The translations under genes were made by a program, and so were the position numbers. From assembly GCA_035490315.1 (NCBI GenBank), contig DATHET010000120.1, positions 1-16,922 on the forward strand: DNA of 16,922 nt, given 5' to 3'. The stretch is from JADJQU01 sp035490315 (GTDB lineage Bacteria; Planctomycetota; UBA1135; GCA-002686595). This document shows, in pieces, positions 1-5,686 of this stretch. Numbering within the stretch: position 1 is the first letter of the stretch; every line of letters begins with the position of its first letter. The notes under the pieces are model-generated. The model saw only the letters and a program-made list of their open reading frames with translations, was not told where the DNA came from and ran no database searches.

Positions 1-1
1 A

Positions 2-169
2 GACTTCAGCGACGAGTTCAAGCGACCCTGGCGGGGCGGGCACCAGCGCCTGGACTGGATTTCCCAGACGGAGCTGCACTGCGCTTACCACGAGGGCGGC
101 AACCCGACGCGGCCTGGTTTCGACGACGGATTCCGCGTGGTGGCCTGGCGGAAACCCGTTCCCAAATAG
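2..169 (+). CDS. C-terminal fragment of a probable FGE/SUMF1-like (sulfatase-modifying factor) domain protein
   Basis: The reading frame is open from the left edge of the window and stops at TAG 167-169, leaving the last 55 residues of a longer protein. The visible part includes the segments WRGGHQRLDW, TELHCAYHEGG and DDGFRVVAWRK. A Gly-Phe-Arg-Val-Val ending shortly before the stop, preceded by an RGG element and a Cys/Arg-containing strand, is typical of the end of formylglycine-generating-enzyme-like (FGE-sulfatase, SUMF1) domains. In many bacteria these domains occur in oxidoreductases, C-type-lectin-fold proteins and kinase-linked regulators, so the substrate cannot be named. Its stop lies 3 bp from the stop of the convergent sigma-factor gene. 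The identification rests on a short tail without catalytic residues and is tentative. The start lies outside the window. Confidence 0.5.
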   Translation, partial: DFSDEFKRPWRGGHQRLDWISQTELHCAYHEGGNPTRPGFDDGFRVVAWRKPVPK

Positions 170-172
170 GGT

Positions 173-769
173 TCAGCCGATCATCGCCGTCCACTTGACC
201 AGCTTCTTGGCCAGGCTCATCCGGGCGCGGGCCACGCGAGTCTTCGCCGCGTCGCGCGAGATGCCCAAGGTCGTGGCGATTCCGGCGGTGTCCACCGAGC
301 GGAAGTAATAGAGCTCGAGCACCTGCTGGTCCTCCGCCTCGAGCAATTGCAGCACCACGTTCAGAGCCGCGGCGTGATCCCGGTCGTCCACTCCCTGCAA
401 GCCTCCGGTGCTCTCCAAGGCCTTGTCGAGCTGGCCGGTCTGCGTCGGGTCGAGCGGCACGTCCGCGGATTTGCGGCGGCGGAAATGCTCGATCAGGAGC
501 CGCTGCGCCGCCGTCCACAGATACCCGCGCATCGCGCTCGGAGTCTCGAAGTGGGGCGCGGGATCGACCTGCAGCACCCGCATCACCACGTCCTGGGCGA
601 CGTCGCTGACGCTGATGCTGGGCTGACCGAGGTCGCCGCCCCGGCGCCGCAGTCTCTGCTTCAAGACTTCGATCTCGATCCCGAGCAGATCCTCGAGAGC
701 CTGCCGATCTCCCGCGAGCTGCCAGCGCCGCAGCAGTTCCGCGGACTGATCCCGAGCAGAGTCTCCCAT
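173..769 (-). CDS. ECF-type RNA polymerase sigma factor (sigma-70 family)
   Basis: This 198-residue protein has the two-domain layout of group 4 (ECF) sigma factors. Residues about 8-100 look like sigma region 2: the segment SDVAQDVVMRVLQ is followed by RGYLWTAAQRLLIEHFRRRK, the helix that opens and reads the -10 element. Residues about 135-190 are region 4: LLEAEDQQVLELYYFRSVD, then the helix-turn-helix IATTLGISRDAAKTRVARAR that reads the -35 element. Regions 1 and 3 are absent, as expected. The long spacer between domains and the short loop before region 2.2 resemble planctomycete ECF-like factors (inference). No anti-sigma gene is adjacent on the same strand, so it could be controlled by a protein encoded elsewhere or by expression level. 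The ATG at 769 has no recognisable Shine-Dalgarno site, but a TAGAAT box lies just upstream, so the mRNA may be leaderless. Divergent from the HEAT-repeat genes. Confidence 0.85.
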   Translation of the reverse strand: MGDSARDQSAELLRRWQLAGDRQALEDLLGIEIEVLKQRLRRRGGDLGQPSISVSDVAQDVVMRVLQVDPAPHFETPSAMRGYLWTAAQRLLIEHFRRRKSADVPLDPTQTGQLDKALESTGGLQGVDDRDHAAALNVVLQLLEAEDQQVLELYYFRSVDTAGIATTLGISRDAAKTRVARARMSLAKKLVKWTAMIG

Positions 770-776
770 GAATGCA

Positions 777-784
777 ATTCTAAC
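777..784 (-). promoter_or_regulatory. Candidate -10 box of the sigma-factor gene (possible leaderless transcript)
   Basis: On the minus strand the sequence reads GTTAGAAT, ending 7 nt before the ATG of the sigma-factor gene. TAGAAT fits a -10 hexamer, and this spacing would place the transcription start at or next to the A of the ATG. That agrees with the lack of a Shine-Dalgarno site. No convincing -35 hexamer is visible at the usual distance, so the call is tentative. Confidence 0.35.
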
Positions 785-999
785 CGGACAGCTACCCGTG
801 GCCTCGCTCCGACTGGCGAGAGCTGGGTTCCCTCGGATCTTCCAAGCGAAAGAGGAAGCCCAGACCGAGGCACTCCTGCGCGGCTTCTGCCGTTAGAATC
901 TGTGGACCCGAGGAATCCACCGCGATTTCCAAACGGCCCTGTAACTTTCAAATTGGAAGGGGGTCTACTCCCTTGGGGTATGGACTCGAATTCCCCGCG
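785..999. other. Divergent intergenic spacer between sigma-factor gene and HEAT-repeat genes
   Basis: This stretch holds no credible gene. It contains a second GTTAGAAT box on the plus strand (892-899), about 100 nt before the HEAT-repeat ATG. A small inverted repeat lies at 902-920 (GTGGA/TCCAC with a 9 nt loop), and a 7 bp hairpin lies at 957-974 over the GGAAGGGGG purine tract. A frame opening with TTG at 973 runs into the HEAT-repeat gene but is not preferred as its start. Divergent promoters are expected here. Confidence 0.6.
892..899 (+). promoter_or_regulatory. Candidate -10 box upstream of first HEAT-repeat gene
   Basis: The octamer GTTAGAAT is identical to the box in front of the oppositely oriented sigma-factor gene and similar to GTTAGACT before aroF. 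If TAGAAT acts as a -10 element, the leader to the ATG at 1000 would be about 95 nt and would include two small hairpins. No clear -35 hexamer was found. Confidence 0.3.
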
Positions 1000-3222
1000 A
1001 TGAAGCACCCGCAGCGATGGAAGGAACGAGGTCAGGGTCTCCTGGCGTTGTCGGGGCTGCTCGCCATCCTCGGCCCCCTGTCGTGGGCCCAGTCAGGTAC
1101 CCCTACGGCCGCGAACCCGCCGGCGGCGCCGCCAGCAGCGCCGTCGCCGACTCCTGCCCCTCCGGATCGTCCCGGGGACACCAACGGGACTCGTCCGGTC
1201 GCCGTGGGGCAGGACGACGACCCTCCGTCCATGCCCGGACCGCCCAAGCTGCCGCCCGGAGCCGTGAAGATGCTCCGCCACCGAATGTCGGCCCCGTCCG
1301 GAGCTCCTCCGCCGCCGGACGAAGGTCGCGGGACACCGGGACCGGGAATGGGAGAAGGAGACAATCTTCGCGCCTGGGAAGTCTGGTGGGAGCTGCATCG
1401 GGATCGTTTCATCTCCACCCAGGCTCGCGACATCTCGATCAGCGTGGGCCTCGTTCCCCCGGATCCGCGCACCAGCGTGCAGGCCGAGAACGCGCGCGTC
1501 GGCTCCTACGAGCGGATCGAGCCCACCTTGCGACTGCTCCTGACCCACGAGCATTCGGACCTCATCGTCGCGCGCGCCTTGATCGCGCTCGCGAAGCTGG
1601 GCGAAGACCCGCGCGTGCAAGGTTCGCGGACGAGTTACGCCACGATCCTTCCTTACCTGTACAACTCCGACGCACAGCTCAGCGAGGCCGCGATCACGGC
1701 GCTCGGCATCCTGGGAACTCAGGAAGCTATTTTTCCGCTGGCGCAACTGATCGAAGACTCGGCTTCGGACGCCGCTTCGACGAACAGGCACACGGGGCGC
1801 GAGGGCGACCCGACCCGCGTGACCGATCGACATCGCGCCCTTGCTTTCTACGCGATCGGGTTGATCGGTCGCTCCTCCGATCGCGAGGACGTGCGACGCC
1901 TGGCGGCGAGCCGCATCTGCAACCTGTTCGCGGCTGAATCCAATGCCTCGGCCGAGGTGCGGTTCGCGGCCCTGCATGGGCTCAGCCTGGTGCCGATCGG
2001 CGAAAACGCACGGCGCATCGAGGACCCTGCGGACAGGCAACCGCGAGTCCGGCCCTGGAGCGAAAGGCGGCTCGCGCGTCTGAACGCCCCGGCTCCCAGG
2101 TCGATTCCCTCGGCCTCGCGACTGGGGGAAGTCGATTGGGCCCTGGCGGTTCTCGACGATGAAACCGAGGCCGAGTGGATCCGAGCCCAGGCGGTCACCG
2201 CGGCCGCTCGGCTGTGCAGGGGCGTCGCGGATGACTCACCGATCCGATCCAAGGTGATCGAGCGCCTGCTCAAAGCCCTCGGTGCGCGTTCCACGGACTC
2301 CTCGGAAGTCGAGCAGAGCGCCGCGCTCGCGCTCGGCGAGCTGGGCGACAGCGACGCCGACGACCTGGATTTCCGCCTGCGCTCGGGTCTCGCCGGAACT
2401 GTGGCGACGGCCTCCGACCATTCGACTCGCGATTTCGCCCTGATGAGCCTGGCCATGGTCGGCTCGCGCCCGGGCGGAGGCGCCAGCGAGCCCGGCCGGC
2501 TCGCCGCCAGCACCGACGTCCGGCGCTTCCTCTTGCACCGCGCCGCGTCGGCCAAGGCTGGCGAATTGCCGTGGAACATGCTGGCGCTGGGTGTTTTCGA
2601 GCACGAGATGCAGCGTTCGGGCGTGGCGAGTTCCGCCGACACGCGCGCCGCCCTCCTCGATCTCCTGGTCGAGACGAACTCATCCGAGCAGGCAGCGGCC
2701 GGCTCGCTCGCGCTCGGCCTGTGCGGAGCGACCGAGGCCACCGGCGAGCTGATCTCGCGCCTGCGCGACGGCGATTCGAGTGTCCGCGGCTATGCCGCCC
2801 TTTCACTGGGTCTGCTCGGCGCGCGCGAAGCCGCGCCAGCCATCGAACGGCTCTTGAACGAAGCGCGCCAGGCGCCCGAGCTCTTCGAGTCCGCCAGCGA
2901 AGCCCTGGCCCGGCTCGGCGCGCCGGTCAGCCGCCAATTGGTCGGCCTGATGGTCGGCGGGGCGAGCCTGGAAGCCCAGATGAACCTCTGCACCGCCCTG
3001 GGCCAGGTCGGGGATGGCCGCTCGCTGCGCGCCCTCTCCCAGGTCGCTTGCGACCCCAGCGCCCTGGTCTGGGTGCGGGCTGCCGCCACCAGCGCTCTGG
3101 GGACCATGGGAACCCGCCGGCCCGCGCCCTGGAACGCCGACCTCGGCCATGCCCTGAATTACTTGAACGTCCCGGCGACGCTCAGCTCGACCGCTCTCGA
3201 TGGGTTGCTCGATCTCGAGTAG
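1000..3222 (+). CDS. Exported HEAT-repeat protein (first of two tandem paralogues)
   Basis: A 740-residue protein with no function I can name. Residues 1-30 form a Sec signal peptide: basic start MKHPQRWKER, hydrophobic core, and probable cleavage after SWA before a Gln. A Pro/Ala-rich low-complexity stretch (about 31-120) follows, then a conserved block AWEVWWELHRDRF at 125-137. From about residue 165 to 715 the chain is made of Ala/Leu-rich helical pairs such as ALIALAKLGEDPR, AAITALGILGTQEA and ALSLGLLGAREAAPAIERLL, typical of HEAT or PBS-lyase-type repeats that form an alpha-solenoid for protein binding. It ends in LDGLLDLE. The next gene encodes a paralogue matching over nearly the whole length. 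I chose ATG 1000 over the in-frame TTG at 973 because it gives the same MKH start as the paralogue and a compact signal peptide. A periplasmic or outer-envelope scaffold role is inference. Confidence 0.8.
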   Translation: MKHPQRWKERGQGLLALSGLLAILGPLSWAQSGTPTAANPPAAPPAAPSPTPAPPDRPGDTNGTRPVAVGQDDDPPSMPGPPKLPPGAVKMLRHRMSAPSGAPPPPDEGRGTPGPGMGEGDNLRAWEVWWELHRDRFISTQARDISISVGLVPPDPRTSVQAENARVGSYERIEPTLRLLLTHEHSDLIVARALIALAKLGEDPRVQGSRTSYATILPYLYNSDAQLSEAAITALGILGTQEAIFPLAQLIEDSASDAASTNRHTGREGDPTRVTDRHRALAFYAIGLIGRSSDREDVRRLAASRICNLFAAESNASAEVRFAALHGLSLVPIGENARRIEDPADRQPRVRPWSERRLARLNAPAPRSIPSASRLGEVDWALAVLDDETEAEWIRAQAVTAAARLCRGVADDSPIRSKVIERLLKALGARSTDSSEVEQSAALALGELGDSDADDLDFRLRSGLAGTVATASDHSTRDFALMSLAMVGSRPGGGASEPGRLAASTDVRRFLLHRAASAKAGELPWNMLALGVFEHEMQRSGVASSADTRAALLDLLVETNSSEQAAAGSLALGLCGATEATGELISRLRDGDSSVRGYAALSLGLLGAREAAPAIERLLNEARQAPELFESASEALARLGAPVSRQLVGLMVGGASLEAQMNLCTALGQVGDGRSLRALSQVACDPSALVWVRAAATSALGTMGTRRPAPWNADLGHALNYLNVPATLSSTALDGLLDLE

Positions 3223-3234
3223 CCCGCCTGTTTT
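3202..3234 (+). terminator. Possible weak intrinsic terminator overlapping the stop codon of the first HEAT-repeat gene
   Basis: GGGTTGCTC (3202-3210) pairs with GAGTAGCCC (3217-3225) over nine positions, two of them G-U wobbles, around a 6 nt loop. TTTT (3231-3234) follows after GCCTG. The stem includes the TAG stop codon. The gap before the T-tract makes it a poor or partial terminator, which could reduce read-through into the second paralogue. Confidence 0.35.
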
Positions 3235-3380
3235 GGTGTGAAACGTGTAACCTCTCGAGGCCGATGGTGACTACCTGACCTGCCGCAAGTCCGGACTTCG
3301 CTAAGAGTCCCGAGTGAGAGGGATCGAGCTTGCCCAACGCCCCTTGCTGATCAGTTTCTTTCGAAGAGAGTAGAAAACCA
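3235..3380. other. Intergenic spacer between the two HEAT-repeat paralogues
   Basis: No gene is visible. The spacer holds a perfect 12 bp palindrome AAGTCCGGACTT (3287-3298) and, just before the next ATG, the purine-rich GAAGAGAGTAG that probably serves as the ribosome binding site. No convincing -10/-35 pair could be read, so whether the second paralogue has its own promoter is open. Confidence 0.5.
3287..3298. repeat. 12 bp perfect palindrome
   Basis: AAGTCCGGACTT is identical to its reverse complement and lies between the two HEAT-repeat genes, 82 bp before the second ATG. It could be an operator half-site pair or the core of a small hairpin. There is no independent support. Confidence 0.3.
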
Positions 3381-5522
3381 ATGAAGCACAGAACCTGGAT
3401 CGCCGTTGCCGGACTGACGCTCGCAACCACTTCGCCTGCTCTTGCCCAATGGGGTGGCGGGCCTCCTCCCCCTCCGCCGGTGCAAGGTGGTGGCGCACCG
3501 CCCCCTGCTGGGCCCTCGGGCAACGCACCGACTTCGCCTGCTCCGGCTGGCCCGCGTCCTTCGCTTCCGGGTGACACGGTGCCGACCGGTGGCGCCGGCG
3601 CGCCGACCACTCCTGGTCGTCCGGCCTACACCGGCCCCCTCGGTCCGACCGCCGGCGGCCCGGCCGCTCCGCGCTCTCCGGGAGCGTCGGCACCGTTGGT
3701 TCCCGGCGCACCCGGCTCGCCGGCGAGCACGCAACCGCGCTCTCCGCGCGGCAACGGCGTGACCAGCGACGATCCCGGCAGCTGGCGCGTGTGGTGGACG
3801 CTCAATCACGACCGTTTCATCGACGTCGCGGCCCATGCCCCGATCGCGACCGGTGACGGCGCGCGCACCGCAGTGCTCGCCGAGGCTCGCGCCGACGCCT
3901 ACGAGCGTCTCGCGCCGATCGTGACGCGCGTCATCCAGCAGGAGAAGAACGAGATCCTGCTCGGCCGCGCGCTGATCGCGATCGCCAAGCTCGGCGAAAA
4001 CCCGCGCATCGCCAACTCGCGCGAGGTCTACAAGCTGATCCTTCCCTTCGTCAGCAACGACAAGACGAAGGTTGCTGAATCGGCCGCGGTGGCGCTCGGC
4101 ATCCTCGGGCACGACGACGCGGTGATGGCCTTGTCGCAGTACGCGACGACGGCTCCGAACTCCAAGACGGATGCCGTTCGCGCGGATCGCGTGCGCACCT
4201 TCGCGCTGTACGGACTGGGCCTGGTCGCCCGCGACGCCAAGCGCGAGGACGTGCGCCGCGTGGCGGCAAGCCGCCTGTGCGCGATCTTCAGCGGCGAGAA
4301 GGGCATGGCCGTCGACGTCAAGGTCGCCTGCCTGCAAGCCTTGAGCCTGGTTCCGCTCGCGTCGGACACGCTGGCGATGGCACTCCCGGGCGGCGAGCTC
4401 GAGATTCCCTCCGCCTCGCGCAATGCCGAGGTCGAATGGGTGCTGCGCGTGCTCGACAGCACGAGCGAGGCGACCTGGGTTCGCGCCCAGGCCGCGACGA
4501 CCTCCGCGCGTCTGTGCGCGGACCAGCCGGAGACCTCGAAGCTGCGCGCTCGCGTCGCCGATCGTCTGATCGAAAGCCTGATGTTCTCGACCCACGACGG
4601 GCTGGCGATCCGCCAGAGCGCGGCCTTGGCCCTGGGCGGCATCGGCGACTCCGATGACGATGCCGGCGACGTCGAGATCCGCAACGTGCTCGCGGAAGCG
4701 AGCGCGTCGAATGCCGATCAGGCGACCCGCTACTACTCGATGATGAGTCTGGCCCAGGTCGCGTCGCGCCCCGGTGGCGCGGTGGACGATCCCGAGCGCC
4801 TGGACGCGGCCAAGAGCGTGCGCTCGATCCTGCTCAAGCGCGCGGCTTCCGGGAACGAGAGCGACCGCGCCTGGTCTGCGCTTTCGCTGGGCGTGTTCGA
4901 GTACCGCCTGCGCCAAGCGGGCGAGGCGACTTCTGCCGACTCGTGCAACGCGCTGATCTCGATGTTGCAGAACACGCGTTCGCCCGAAGTGGCCGGCGCG
5001 GCCTCGCTGGCCCTGGGTCTCGCCGGAGCCGGTGAAGCGAAGGATCTGCTGATCGAGCAGCTGAAGTCCAACGACGCCAGTGTCCGCGGTTTCGCGGCGC
5101 TTTCCTTGGGGCTGCTCGGTATCCGCGAAGCGGTGCCCGCCCTGGAGAAGGTGCTCGAACGCGCGGAAGGCGTGCCGGAAGTCTTCGTGCCGGTCAGCGA
5201 AGGCCTGGCGATGCTGGGCGCTCCGGTGACGGATCGCCTGGTCAAGTCGCTGACCAGCGGCTTGAGCCTCGAAGCGCAACTCGCCGCGTGCATCGCGCTC
5301 GGCCGCACCGGCGGCTCGCGCGCCGTGCAACCGCTGAGCGACCTGGTCGGTGATGCCACCGGCACGGCCTGGGTTCGCGCCCTCGCCGTCGAAGCCCTGG
5401 GCTCGATCGGCGATCACGGCGCGACGCGTTGGAACGCGCGCTACGCCTTCGACGTCAACTTCCTCGCCCTGCCCCTGACCGAGACCGCCCCGAACTTCGA
5501 CGGCGTGCTCGACCTCGAGTAG
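3381..5522 (+). CDS. Exported HEAT-repeat protein (second of two tandem paralogues)
   Basis: A 713-residue paralogue of the preceding gene product. The signal peptide MKHRTWIAVAGLTLATTSPALA is probably cleaved after residue 22, before a Gln. A Pro/Gly/Ala-rich disordered segment (about 23-130) leads to the block SWRVWWTLNHDRF at about 134-146. The rest is a helical-repeat solenoid with units such as ALIAIAKLGENPR, AAVALGILGHDDA, SAALALGGIGDSD and ALSLGLLGIREAVPALEKVL. It ends in FDGVLDLE. Landmarks shared with the first copy include REDVRR(L/V)AASR, IPSASR, (I/V)RAQA and LGAPV. This copy lacks the Arg-rich insertion present in the first copy before IPSASR. A GAGAG ribosome-binding tract precedes the ATG. 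No catalytic motif is seen; envelope scaffolding or protein binding is inference. A strong hairpin terminator follows. Confidence 0.82.
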   Translation: MKHRTWIAVAGLTLATTSPALAQWGGGPPPPPPVQGGGAPPPAGPSGNAPTSPAPAGPRPSLPGDTVPTGGAGAPTTPGRPAYTGPLGPTAGGPAAPRSPGASAPLVPGAPGSPASTQPRSPRGNGVTSDDPGSWRVWWTLNHDRFIDVAAHAPIATGDGARTAVLAEARADAYERLAPIVTRVIQQEKNEILLGRALIAIAKLGENPRIANSREVYKLILPFVSNDKTKVAESAAVALGILGHDDAVMALSQYATTAPNSKTDAVRADRVRTFALYGLGLVARDAKREDVRRVAASRLCAIFSGEKGMAVDVKVACLQALSLVPLASDTLAMALPGGELEIPSASRNAEVEWVLRVLDSTSEATWVRAQAATTSARLCADQPETSKLRARVADRLIESLMFSTHDGLAIRQSAALALGGIGDSDDDAGDVEIRNVLAEASASNADQATRYYSMMSLAQVASRPGGAVDDPERLDAAKSVRSILLKRAASGNESDRAWSALSLGVFEYRLRQAGEATSADSCNALISMLQNTRSPEVAGAASLALGLAGAGEAKDLLIEQLKSNDASVRGFAALSLGLLGIREAVPALEKVLERAEGVPEVFVPVSEGLAMLGAPVTDRLVKSLTSGLSLEAQLAACIALGRTGGSRAVQPLSDLVGDATGTAWVRALAVEALGSIGDHGATRWNARYAFDVNFLALPLTETAPNFDGVLDLE

Positions 5523-5537
5523 AGCTCCGGAAACCTC

Positions 5538-5604
5538 ACTCGCCGGCCTTTGCCGGAGCTTGCGACAAGAGTCGCAGGTTCCTGCCAGGGCCGGCGAGTT
5601 TTTG
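5538..5604 (+). terminator. Strong Rho-independent terminator at a convergent gene junction
   Basis: ACTCGCCGGCC (5538-5548) and GGCCGGCGAGT (5589-5599) are perfect 11 bp inverted repeats, followed directly by a run of five T (5599-5603). The enclosed segment can fold further, including TGCGAC/GTCGCA around an AAGA tetraloop (5561-5576). It lies 15 bp after the stop of the second HEAT-repeat gene and about 80 bp beyond the stop of the convergent glycosyltransferase gene, so it may act on transcripts from both sides. The T-tract favours the plus-strand direction. Confidence 0.75.
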
Positions 5605-5686
5605 TCCCGGCCTCGCGCCCGCGACTTCATCGGCGCGGCGCCGCGCGAGCTGCTGGACTTCTCGAGCGACTCCCTGGAACCGGACG
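5605..5686. other. Spacer between terminator and convergent glycosyltransferase stop
   Basis: About 80 bp of GC-rich sequence without a credible gene or clear repeat. It is the 3' flank of the minus-strand glycosyltransferase gene. Confidence 0.5.

Noticed and set aside
973..999. TTG start for the first HEAT-repeat gene
   Set aside because: It adds nine residues in front of a normal signal peptide and has no counterpart in the paralogue. It is kept only as an alternative because a purine tract precedes it.
347..1003. 218-codon plus-strand frame through the sigma gene and spacer
   Set aside because: Antisense to the sigma factor, whose domains are clear. No motif or ribosome binding site.
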